A stretch of 64,000 nucleotides of DNA from Entomortierella parvispora (taxonomy: Eukaryota > Mortierellomycota > Mortierellomycetes > Mortierellales > Mortierellaceae): contig OY752152.1 of NCBI GenBank assembly GCA_963573315.1, positions 1,657,001 to 1,721,000 of the forward strand, written 5' to 3'. The first letter of the stretch is position 1. Each line of letters begins with the position of its first letter. Shown in pieces: positions 20,192-30,563 of the stretch. Position numbers and translations under genes: made by a program. The notes beneath the pieces are model-generated. The model ran no database searches. It saw only the letters and a program-made list of their open reading frames with translations, and had not been told where the DNA came from.

Positions 20192-20794
20192 AGAAAACAC
20201 GAGAATTTCAAATTTTTTTTCTCTGTTGTAACCAATGTACAGAACTCGTGGCAAGGTTTCCTTTCTCCTCCCCCCACTCTCTTTTCTCTTTACCTGCCCA
20301 ACCTCGTCTTGCTTATAAGACAGGTCCCGGAAATACCCCATCACGCACTCCCCTCTCCTACCATAGAACCCATAGACTACTATCAACTCATGACAAATAC
20401 CTTACACAACCTGCCAGAGATGACCATATATTGAATTAAAAATCCTTGTCATTCATAAACTTGGCGAGAACGATGGTCTCATCCAGAGGGATCATTCTAC
20501 AGGGCTTGAGGTAGAGAATACACTCTTGTTTTATTTTTCTTGGGTGCATTTCAAAATGGTAGAGAAGGGTGTTTGTTGAATATTTTTTTTTATCTATTGC
20601 ACAGAGAATGGCTCAAACTATAGGGCAGGCCACAATTGTGGGTCGTAAAGAGAAAATCCCCCATGGCTCGAATCCAATGGACAGGAGAGGAGGGGGGAGA
20701 GAGTGGGGGGTTGTTGTTTGTTGGGATGTAATAGTGAGGCAAGGAGGGAGAGGGAGAGTTTCGGTTGCTGAGCTGACAAACGGATATACAGCGT
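20192..20794. other. Convergent 3' flanks of DUF3712 gene and ATP7
   Basis: About 600 bp between two stops that face each other. It is T-rich with several AATAAA-like and TTTATTT stretches suited to polyadenylation on both strands. No gene is visible. Confidence 0.6.
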
Positions 20795-22134
20795 TTAGAA
20801 GAGGGTGACATAGCCGAACTTGCTGTTGTAGCCCTTGGTGTCCCACTTGCTCTTGGCCAACAAAGCATCGACCTTCTCGGCAATCTCGGGGCGAGACTTG
20901 AGGACATCATCAACCTATGTATGGAAAAAAAAGTGAGACGATTAGTATCGTTCATTTCATGGATACGGTAGTAGCCCAAGATCCTGTTTTTTGCTCCTGT
21001 CTCAATCCTTCAACTGTCGTGGCGTCTCTGCATGCGAATGCTTCGTGATATGTCGATATGACTTTCCCACTGGAGGGGAGGATAGAGACTGTCGATCTGT
21101 TCAGGGGCGGCCCTTGCTCGTTCAATTGCAATCGCAATTGAGGGTCGTTTGCCAAAAAAAAAAGAAAACCGCTTTTTCACAAAGAACAGCAAACGTTTGA
21201 TCCAAAGAGGATCGCCTATCCCGCGACATCCTGTAGATTTGCTTCCAGAGTGACAAAAATCGAGATTCCTGTTTCCTGATCCTGACAATACGCTTTCTTG
21301 GAAATATATAAAAAGAAAGGTAACTTTCACGTACGGTGAGCTCATCGATGGGGCGGGAGGTCTCGATGTTCTTCAAGGTAGCCTCGAGATCAGCAAGCTC
21401 GGACTCGACCTTGGTGGCGGTGAACTTGGCACGCTCAAGCTATGTTGTGAAAAAACAAAATAAACAGAAGGTCGGTCAGAAATGATGTAGCACTTGGATA
21501 TGGTTGAGGTTTGCACTCATCAACGTAGATGGTCGGTGGTCTGGTCGCATGAAATGGAGTGTGGAAGGAATAACGAGGTTCTCAATCTGCTTGTGTCCCA
21601 TCCTGTGCCTGAGCATCGTCATGATGATTGATTGTCCAACAGGCTAAAGTAATCATCAATCAGTTGTTCCTTGAGTCTGGTTTCGTAGTCGAATGCTGAT
21701 TGAGTGTATCGGGTAGGTTGCTACAAGGGTAGCGACTGCGGGTGCAGAGACGTGTGGAATGATATTGTCGGTTGTGTTGAAATGGGAGAGAAATAATTGA
21801 TGAGAAAGGAAAGGGAGATAATGCATGGACATACAGCCTTGGCCTCGACAGCCTCGATGGACTTGATCTGGGCCTGGACATCGTAGGAGGTGGGCTTGAA
21901 GGACTGGAAGGCCTTCTCGACCTCATCAATGACGGCCTGGTTCTTGAGGACCTTGCGGTAGTGGGCAAAGTCGACGGTGGTCTTCTGCTCCTTGAGATCA
22001 GAGAGGACACGGCGGGCCTCCTCGTTGCGCTTGCGGAACGCGCTGAGGGCAGCGACGGTCTCGGTCTTGAGGCCGAGGGAGGTGGACAACTTGGTCCAGT
22101 CGATGTGGGCAGCAGCAGACTTGGCGACAGACAT
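20795..22134 (-). CDS. ATP7: ATP synthase subunit d, mitochondrial
   Basis: Three minus-strand exons, 21835-22134, 21335-21439 and 20795-20914, close in frame to 174 aa, the same length as yeast Atp7. The start MSVAKSAAAHIDWTKLS and the following LGLKTETVAALSAFRKRNEEA are typical of fungal subunit d, as are VDFAHYRKVLKNQ and the C-terminal WDTKGYNSKFG. The protein is part of the peripheral stalk of mitochondrial F1Fo ATP synthase on the matrix side. Introns are about 395 and 420 bp, long for this window. It is divergently paired with MRP10, another nuclear gene for a mitochondrial protein, across about 540 bp. Confidence 0.95.
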
Positions 22135-22677
22135 GATGGAGGGGAGAGGAGGGATGGTTGATTGATGATGATGATCAAAAAAAAAGAGAGATGGAAACCA
22201 GAAACAGATCGCAATGACCCTCCCGCCCTCGAATCGAATCTGAAATTCAGACGTCCCGTCCCCAGCCTCGCATGCGAGGATTCGATCCGATGCAATCCGC
22301 CTGTTCCTGTCTGTCCCTGCGTGTGTGCACAAACAAACCCGCTGCTCGTGCGACTCTTTTCTGTTCTGTGATGCGCAATGTTCACGCATGACTGCTTTTC
22401 CCCTTGATCTCCCCTCTCTGTTCCTTCGGAATCAACCAACCCTCCATACACTTGATCAGCGAGTGCATGCCATCTTGAATTCACCCCTGTCGTCACCCTT
22501 CACCCACTCCCGTAGGATCCAGTCTTTGCATCGCCTGCTTGTTTGCTTTGCTTCCCTATTCTTTTTCCCCGTTGCTGTTGCTAACCTCTCTTGTTCAACT
22601 CTTGAACTTTTCAATTTTTTGCCCACGAAAACAACCGGAAAACAACCTTCAAATTCGATCAACAGGATTCAGCCCCC
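22135..22677. promoter_or_regulatory. Divergent promoter region of ATP7 and MRP10
   Basis: About 540 bp separates the two start codons. Both genes encode mitochondrial proteins, so the region probably acts as a shared control region. It is pyrimidine-rich towards MRP10. I see no canonical TATA box on either side. Confidence 0.6.
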
Positions 22678-23253
22678 ATGAGACTCAAGTATCTTCGCAC
22701 AAAGCCTCGCAAGGTGATTGAGGCGAGCCCTTGTATCGCCGAGATGGGTGCCATGATCCAGTGCTGGACCGCTTCCGGTGTTGATGACGCAAAGTGCATG
22801 CAATCCGCAAAGATGCTTGCCGACTGCATGAAGAGCTTGGTATGACAAAGCCTGGCCATTTTTTCTAACTGTCATCAACAACGACTTTATCAGGACAAGG
22901 GACAAGGAGTTATTTCTGGATAGGACATCCCCAATTGGATTTAGATCGTCAATGCCAATCCTGGGCCCTGTACTTGGAAGCAGCACGTCGGATAACTATG
23001 TCGCATAGATCAGGGACGACGCCACCAATATTTATCAACAATCCGAGGAACAATAGCAGACGTGATAGAGGATCCTAGGCAGTCGAATGACCATGGGCAA
23101 CAAAGGATGGACTCATGGACACCTCGCTATCGTTCAACATGAGTTTGGAACTAAAGCTGATCCGTTTCTATTACTTCTGTTTAATAGCCCACCAAGACCA
23201 AGCAGGTCAACACCGTCAACTACCATCTTGCTCGCCTCCAAAAGCAGCTGTAG
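22678..23253 (+). CDS. MRP10: Mitochondrial small ribosomal subunit protein mS37/Mrp10
   Basis: Two exons, 22678-22839 and 23188-23253, give 75 aa. The N-terminus (MRLKYLRTKPRKV) is basic, and a twin CX9C motif follows: C-IAEMGAMIQ-C and C-MQSAKMLAD-C. This is the CHCH fold of Mrp10, imported through the Mia40 disulfide relay and built into the mitochondrial small subunit. The second exon encodes the conserved tail PTKTKQVNTVNYHLARLQK. The single intron is about 350 bp, longer than the first exon. The gene is below many automatic length cut-offs because no open frame exceeds 60 codons. Confidence 0.92.
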
Positions 23254-23925
23254 AGGAGGCCGATCGATTACCGCCGGGCAACCGACCCCTACCCCCTTCT
23301 CTATTCATCATTTCTTTGCTTTCTCGTTCTCGTAGACAAACATCCACAAATACATTGTACCATAGTGCCACTATCCTAAGTTATGAGTTTTGCGCTGCTG
23401 AAATGATGGGTGTCGTGTCGATGATAAATCTGAAGAGTGTGCTGTAGAAGGGGGAAAGGGCAATCGTGGCTCGCTCAGGAGGCGTGGGAGAGCAAGGGTA
23501 TGAGAGAAAGGTGAGTGCGCGTGAGAGGGAACGGAGAGAAGAGAGGCAATTGATTCTATGACCACTTCCCCGCATCGTACGTTGGCACAACAGGAACCAA
23601 GGATGGCCGCACGGGTTGGACAAAAGAGGGAAGAGCCGGTTCCCCCATCCATGTGCTGAGTTTCTTGGTGAAAAAATAGTTTTTTTTGCTCTCTGTGAGA
23701 GAGGAAAAGACAGAGAGAGAGGGTGAAAGAAACAGGCCAGAGACGTGTAACCTTTTTTCTCTCGCTCCCGACACAAGTGTGTCCGGGGGCACTTTTCGAC
23801 GGCCTTCTATTTGCCACTGCATATGTAGCCCATTCCCCACGATTTTTTTCGCTTCTTTTCTTTCTTTCTTTTCTCAACCACTACACTCCACTCTTCCCCC
23901 CCTCTCCAACATCTTCTTTACAACC
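23254..23925. other. Intergenic between MRP10 and FBA1; FBA1 promoter
   Basis: About 670 bp. Near the right end there is a strong pyrimidine tract (C/T-rich from about 23840 to 23920) just before the FBA1 start, as expected for a highly expressed fungal gene. No gene is seen. Confidence 0.55.
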
Positions 23926-25356
23926 ATGGGCATCCTCGATATCGTCCCTGCCGGCGTCATCACCGGCGACAACGTCCGCAAGGTCTTCGCCTACGCTTCC
24001 AAGCACGGATTTGCCATTCCCGCCATCAACTGCACATCTTCTTCCACGGTCAATGCCGCTCTCGGTAATACTTGATTGCAATGCATCTCATCTTGAATCA
24101 ATGCATCCTTCATCATCCCTGTCACAGAACAGAAAAAGGGAACGCGCCGGAAATCATGTTTCTAACGGTCAAGTCGCGTTGATGTTCTATTTTAGAGGCT
24201 GCCCGTGACGCAAAGTCCCCCATCATTATTCAGTTCTCCAACGGTGGTGCTGCCTACTACGCCGGAAAGGGCATCTCCAACAAGGGTGAGGCCGCTGCCA
24301 TCCTCGGTGCCGTCGCCGGTGCCCACCACGTCCGCGCTGTCGCCAAGGCGTACGGTATCCCCGTCATCATTCACTCGGACCACTGCGCCAAGAAGCTCCT
24401 TCCCTGGTTCGACGGAATGCTCGCTGCCGATGAGGAATACTTTGAGAAGCACGGCGAGCCCCTCTTCTCCTCTCACATGCTCGATCTCTCTGAGGACAGC
24501 AAGGAGGAGAACATTGAGATCTGCGTCAAGTACCTCGAGCGCATGGCCAAGATCAACTGCCATCTCGAGATGGAGATCGGTATCACCGGAGGCGAGGAGG
24601 ATGGTGTTGACAACTCGGAGGTCGATAACGCTGCTCTCTACACCCAGCCCCAGGATATTTTGGACATTTACAACGCCTTCTCCAAGATCACCGACTTGTT
24701 CTCTATTGCCGCTGCCTTTGGTAACGTTCACGGTGTGTACGCTCCCGGCAACGTCAAGCTTCACCCCGAGCTTCTCGGCAAGCACCAGGAGTTTGTCAAG
24801 GAGCAGCTCAAGCTCGAGTCTGACAAGCCCGTCTGGTTCGTCTTCCACGGTGGCTCTGGATCGACCGAGCACGATATTCAGACCGCTGTCAACTTTGGTG
24901 TTGTCAAGATGAACGTTGACACTGGTAAGTTGGACACCTTGTAAAAGAGATCTTGTGCTTCGATGAGGACTGAGGAGAAGGTATGGGGAATGAATATGAA
25001 GCAAAAAAAACGATCACTCACCACGGCTCTACCATTCTTTAACAGACACCCAGTGGGCTTACTGGGAGGGTATCAAGAACTTCTATGAGAACAAGAAGGT
25101 AAACCCCGCAGCATGTTGTTCCTATACATTTGTATGAAGTGGTAATAGTGATGAAATTGTCAGACTGACAGATCCATTCCATGCATGTCAATGTTCTTAG
25201 GCTTACCTCCAGGGCCAGGTCGGCAACCCCGATGGTGCCAACAAGCCCAACAAGAAGGTGTATGATCCCCGTGTCTGGGTCCGCGAGGCCGAGAAGTCGA
25301 TGACTGCCCGTGTCCACCAGGCCTGCCGCGACCTTGGAAACGTCGATCGTTTGTAA
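23926..25356 (+). CDS. FBA1: Fructose-bisphosphate aldolase, class II
   Basis: Four exons, 23926-24064, 24196-24924, 25046-25098 and 25201-25356, close in frame to 358 aa, essentially the yeast Fba1 length. The enzyme is the cytosolic zinc-dependent aldolase that reversibly splits fructose 1,6-bisphosphate into glyceraldehyde 3-phosphate and dihydroxyacetone phosphate. Visible signatures are the zinc-site motif VIIHSDHCAKK, HLEMEIGITGGEEDG, the second metal-site region GNVHGVYAPGNVKLHP and the substrate loop FHGGSGST. Codon use is strongly biased to C-ending codons, consistent with high expression. No motif is missing. Confidence 0.97.
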
Positions 25357-26112
25357 ATAATCCTTTTGGGTATAACTCATACTCCACAGAAAATAAAACG
25401 CCTCCCCTAATTGCATTACGGCCGGAATCCTGGATAAACGTTGCGTTCACACTTGGCGGAGCACAGCTCGACTGGCGAGTTATGTAGAAGCCGTGGGATT
25501 GGCAGGGGCTTTGCAGATGGCATTTACTGTTCTTACAAAGACCGACTTTTGAGGCAGTCTGGGCGTGTTCTGGACGCTCTTAGAAGCCGATCAGTGATCA
25601 AAAATAGGTGGGAACGAGCAGAGAGGACGAAAAATGAATGAATAATAAATGAAAGAAAAGAAAAGAAAGGAAATATGGTTTAAGAAGGTACGTGGGTGAA
25701 GGTTGTTATTTGCGATGAGTGGTGTGTTGTCTGCTGGAGCTGCTGCGTGGCACTTTTGTGAGTTTTGTCGGGTTCGATGAGCCAAGCAACAGAAAGGCAG
25801 ACGGACCAAAGGACGGACGGAAAACAAAAAGACAAAACGCAAAAGCTAAAGCGAGCGAGTGCGGAGAGCGATGGAGACTCAAAGTTGGAGAGAAAGAGGA
25901 CACAGAGAGGACACAGAGGGTGAACAGGAACAGCAACAGAGACAGGGGACGGGCGCACAGAGACGGCGGGGAGAGGGGTGAGGTGGGTGAGGTGGTTGTC
26001 GTGTCCTCCAGCTCATCATCCGTTCTTCTCTCTCCATCCTCCTTCTTCTCTTCGCCAACCCTTTCTCTCCTTCCTACCCCTCCCCTCTCTGTCCTCTATT
26101 CTTGTCCAATTC
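25357..26112. other. Intergenic, purine-rich; no gene seen
   Basis: About 755 bp. An AATAAA near 25393 probably ends the FBA1 transcript. Strong AG-rich sequence from about 25590 to 25990 changes to CT-rich leader just before the next start codon. Open frames on the minus strand reflect this bias. Confidence 0.5.
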
Positions 26113-28560
26113 ATGACCACAGACCAGCTCGACCCACACTCTCCTATAGACGCACCCCCTGCATCTGCAACCGCAACCACCCTTGCTCCAGATCAAAACA
26201 AGGACATGGACATGGACAAAGTCTCGGCCGCAATGGGCAGCTACATGCTGCAAGGATGGGTATGTTGCATTCTCGCATGCTTTCTGTTGCACCTTTTGCT
26301 TGAGTTGACTACTAATCACATATTTTCGGCTCACTAGACCATGTTGAACGATGGTTGCCCTGACTGCAATGTATGCTTCATGTGCTCTTTTTGGTGGCGA
26401 AACCCACACTGTTCTGAAGTGACTAGACTAGTCGAGTGGATCCGTTGTGCTAACGTGTAACGTACCTTTTGCCACATTGATAGACGCCATTGATGAGAAA
26501 CCGTGAGTCCACTAGCCAGATCTGTGTCAACTGCGAGCTCAATCCACCCGTTGACAATGAGGAGCAGGACAACAGTGCCTCTACCCAGCCTGAACCAACC
26601 CCTGCTCAGCCTGCCCCTCTGCGCCCATCCACGCCCTCCATGGGCACCATGTCTGCCCCAGCTCCCACTGCAGCACTTCCTTCTATTCCAGGACTCCCGG
26701 TTCCGCGACCACCCTCACCTCAAAGCCATCGAGCATCTGTCTTGGATCCAATGATGGAGGCTCGCAGGGCACTTCGCCCAGTTGCACAACGCAACCTTGG
26801 AGGATCCGGACCTTTGCCTCCTTCCACTCCTCCTCCCCCAAGATCATCAACACCTCTGCCGATGCCCCCCTCAATCCCTCCACCTGGAGTCGCAAAGCCA
26901 GTCTCTGGACCCCTTTCCTCCAAAGTCGTGCCTAGGCCACCAGGACCTCCTCCTTCCCTGCCTCTCTCGCCTCCACCTTCGGGCCCGATTCTGCCACAAC
27001 CAGTTGCTAGAGATATGAAACGTTCACCCCAGAGTTCGGTTGTCATTTCTGGCAATATCCTGCCACCGTCGACGCCACCACCACCACCCCCTCCCTCGAC
27101 CGCTATCACTGAGGTCAGCCCTCCAGTTGAATTGCCCGAGCAATTGGCCACTGCCACTACTTCAGGCGAAGAAGCAATTGAGCAGGAAAAGCAGGAGGAG
27201 GTCGAGTTAGAGACAGCCGCAGAACCCTTGACTGAGGAATCTCCAGAGGAAAAGACTGATGCAATGGAGGGAGTCGAGCAACAAACCGAAGATGCAGCAC
27301 CAGTTGTCGAGGATGAACTCCAACCAAGTCAGTTGGCTGAAGCAGAACCAGCTCCCTCTGGCGTGGAAGCTGTACAGGAAGAAGATCTCGCCCCTGCTGG
27401 AGAAGCCCCTGAGCTTACTGACACCGATGACAAGGGACTGGAAAGCGATGACGACTTTGAGGACGCTGAAGAAGAAGTGTTCAAGCCGACGGCGGAAGAA
27501 ATCAAAGAACGGGAATCTAAGCGAGAACAAAGCGAGCGTGCTTCTCGATTAATTGGGCAAAAGATGCTTCAAGGCTGGGCCATGTTGCAGGATCCTTGCC
27601 CTAACCCATCTTGCCACGGGGTACCTTTGCTCCGGAACCGCGAAAAGAAGGAGTATTGTGTTGTTTGCGAGAATTATTTTCAGCGAGAGCAGGATCTCGA
27701 GCATGGAAAATACACCATCGTCCAAAGCGACTCCATAACTGCCCCACCAGCTGAGATCTCGCTGTCGACATTGCCACCTCCCCCAACAACCTTGCCACCA
27801 CCCCCTCAGGTTGCTTCTCCACCAGCTCCTCCCCAATTCCCGCCCACAGCAGCCTCGCCTATGGCTAGCCCATCGAGAGGTCGCAATCAGCGTGATCTTC
27901 ACGGCAAGGTGTCCAGCTCCATCATCCTCCCCCCTGCCGCGCCCATGTCCCCGAGCATTGGTATTACCAGTCAGCAGATTCTTGGGAAGCATGCGAGCGA
28001 AGATTTCGATGTAGGTCCTTTCGATGTCGACTGGTGTAATTTAATGATATTGGTACTAATTCATCTTTTTGTCTTGAATTTCTCAGAAGCTGGCATCCGA
28101 GGATGAAGAGGCGCGCAGACACATCCAGATTATCCGCAAGGTTGGCGAATTTTCAAGCAGATCGCTCCCTCCTGTCCCTGTTTCTGCGTCTGCTGCCACC
28201 TCACGACCAGCCTCAACATACTCCAACTCTTCAGAATATCATCCCTCAGAGAGCGAACGACCAGAGAAGCACAACCGCAATCACCATCATCACCGCTCAG
28301 GTCATGGACAGGGTCATGGCACGTCGAATACGCAATCAGGCCAAGCACATGATGCGCCTGCACCACCGCCTGTCCCTCTGGCTCCTGAGGTGCAGGCTTT
28401 GGTGAGCGCAACCCACAAGACCATCGCCACACTCTTGGTTAAACTTGAAGCTTACCGACAAGCCCTGGAGGTCTCGGAAAGTCCCAAGGAATGCCAAGTG
28501 CTTACTGCCCAGATCAAGGGTCTCATGGAGTGTCTGAGTGCTTGCCGTGCGACGCTCTAG
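26113..28560 (+). CDS. ZNRD2/p27-autoantigen-like protein with two zinc ribbons
   Basis: Four exons, 26113-26259, 26338-26370, 26484-28010 and 28087-28560, close in frame to about 726 aa. The N-terminal motif is LQGW-TMLNDGCPDCNTPLM ending in ICVNCE. A second copy is in the middle (KMLQGWAMLQDPCPNP, then VPLLRNREKKEYCVVCENYF). Each is the GW...C-C...C-C ribbon of the Sjogren/scleroderma autoantigen 1 family (ZNRD2, archaeal UPF0148). Between and after the ribbons lie long Pro-rich (PPPPPPPST) and Glu-rich low-complexity stretches and a His-rich segment. The last 50 residues look helical (VSATHKTIATLLVKLEAYRQALEV). Short exon 2 (33 nt) encodes the heart of the first ribbon. The human protein is small and tied to mitosis and tankyrase; function of this long fungal form is unknown. 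Confidence 0.8.
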
Positions 28561-28807
28561 ATAATGTACTCAATACCACAAGTTCATAACGCCCCATTCC
28601 ATCATCATTTTACGCCACCAAACCATTGAAACGCCAAAAAAAAAAAAAAAAGAAAAAAAAAAAAAGAAATAAAACACATTAAGGGTTCGAATGATCGCAT
28701 GCTTGCTCCCTTCCTTCCTTCCCACGTCACCGCCATTTTTTTTTTTTCACACTCTTCTCCCACCCACCAGCATAGCTCGACCCACCCCTATCATACTTAC
28801 GCCAGCC

Positions 28808-30076
28808 ATGTCAGATCGATCCTGGTCACCCCCTCTGGAGGCCCACACGCGCACCTTGACAACAGTTACTGTTACTCGAGCCAAGCCGGAACACCTCAAA
28901 GATATTCACAATATCCAAGTTCTTGCATACCCAGATCGTCTTGACTTTCATGAAAAAGAGGACGTGTTTCGCTCAAAGATTGAGGCATATCCTGCCGGCA
29001 ACTTTGTTGCGCTTGCCACATACTCTGTTGTCACTGATGACGATACCAGTGGCTGGACCAAAGAGAAAGGATCGTCGGACGAACTTTCGGACGAAGACGA
29101 CGACGATGACGGGGAGAACATCAGCCCGCTGGACCACCAAATCTCTGTTATCGAGATCACTGAGACTACGCCTGATGGAACCACCACCACCACCACAACT
29201 ACCAAGACTAGCTCAGGAGAGGATGAGACTGTTCACATCATCCGAGCACGCACGCCAGACATTGTCGAAGGAGATGGCCACACCGGTTCAGGCAGAAAGG
29301 CTCCCGCTTTTCTCTCGTCGACATCGGAGGATGCATCCAAGGTCAGCGAGGGTGTATCTAGCACTGGAGGACATGATTCTGCAGGATTGCACGAAGAAAC
29401 GGATGAAGAGGAGCCCATGACCACGGTCCTGTTCCAATGGGAAAAGCCCATTGGGTACTTGTTTTCCCAACCGTACAATCGCGAGTCCGTGACGTTGCAT
29501 CGCATGGCGGACAAGTCTACGATGGCGAACAAGGCTACGGAGGAGATTCCCTCAAAGAAAATCAAAGTAGACTCGAATAAGGAAAGCGAGAGTGAGGAGG
29601 ATGAAAAGGATCCGTATGAGCACGATCAGTTCATGGAAAGGTATTACATTCATGACTGTGCGATCCACCCAGACTGGAGAGGAAAGGGTCTGGCTTCGAA
29701 ACTCTGGAAGGCACTGGAAGAGTCCTTGAGACCTGAGCGAGATGGGGACGATAAACGTCAGAGTGAGGGCGATGTGGTCGATACGGAGGAGGAGGATGAT
29801 GGCCAGGATCAGGATATAAAGGGTGCGCACGATCATGGCAAAGCGGCTGCATCATCCTCCACCAAACCAAACACAGATCGCCGGCGCCATCGAGGCAAAG
29901 GTCGTAAGCACCACAAAGGTGCACCCAACTTGAAGGATATTGTTTTGGTCAGTGTCCAAGGAACGCGTCCGTTTTGGCAGCGCGCTGGAGGCTTTGAAAT
30001 TGTGCGCGATCATGACATGGATCTGTCTGTCTACGGCGATGAGGCATTCTTCATGCGCAAGCCGTTTATCATTTGA
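28808..30076 (+). CDS. GNAT-family N-acetyltransferase with acidic insertion
   Basis: Single exon, 422 aa from MSDRSWSP. The N-terminus (TVTRAKPEHLKDIHNIQVLAYPD) matches the first strand and helix of the GNAT fold. The acetyl-CoA loop is YYIHDCAIHPDWRGKGLASKLWKAL with the R-G-K-G-L-A pyrophosphate-binding segment. The C-terminal strand and helix are VSVQGTRPFWQRAGGFE. Two low-complexity insertions interrupt the domain: an Asp/Glu/Thr-rich stretch after about residue 80, and a basic/acidic linker before the last strand. The substrate is unknown. The frame is open upstream to 28691, but that segment lies in poly-T leader just after an A-rich run (28637-28675), so the ATG at 28808 was preferred. 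Confidence 0.8.
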   Translation: MSDRSWSPPLEAHTRTLTTVTVTRAKPEHLKDIHNIQVLAYPDRLDFHEKEDVFRSKIEAYPAGNFVALATYSVVTDDDTSGWTKEKGSSDELSDEDDDDDGENISPLDHQISVIEITETTPDGTTTTTTTTKTSSGEDETVHIIRARTPDIVEGDGHTGSGRKAPAFLSSTSEDASKVSEGVSSTGGHDSAGLHEETDEEEPMTTVLFQWEKPIGYLFSQPYNRESVTLHRMADKSTMANKATEEIPSKKIKVDSNKESESEEDEKDPYEHDQFMERYYIHDCAIHPDWRGKGLASKLWKALEESLRPERDGDDKRQSEGDVVDTEEEDDGQDQDIKGAHDHGKAAASSSTKPNTDRRRHRGKGRKHHKGAPNLKDIVLVSVQGTRPFWQRAGGFEIVRDHDMDLSVYGDEAFFMRKPFII

Positions 30077-30563
30077 AGAACACCCCTGCTATCCGCGCAA
30101 ATAAACATTATGGTTTGCAAAGTTCGCTCAAATCCGCAAGAACCCATTGCCGTTCGATATTTTGTGCCCCAGCTCTCATGATTGCCTGTGCGCTTCTTCC
30201 CTGCTCTCACAGAGCCAGTGGACACAAGGATCGGATCCTTGTGTTCACTATGCAAGGTACCCAAACCGGGCAGTATGCAAATGAGGAAAGGGACAACAAA
30301 CACAAAGGCTTCCGACCGACCGGCAGAGAGCGAACAAGACTGCCGGAGGGTGATCGCTCAAACACAAACATCCACTGTGCCGACCCGCACAAAGATACTT
30401 CCTTTTGTTCTTTTCCTCCTTTTCTTTCCTTTTTAAACCTCTTTGTCTCCACTACACTCTCCCCCACAAAAAAAAAACTCGGTCGCTCTTCCTCTCCTAG
30501 ACAAGTCTACAAGTGTTTCCGTCTCCCCCATAAAGTTCACCGCCCCTCATCATCTAATTCAAA
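30077..30563. other. Intergenic, promoter of FAT1-like gene
   Basis: About 490 bp with a CT-rich tract from about 30395 to 30550 directly before the 4-nt first coding exon. Nothing else is recognisable. Confidence 0.5.
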
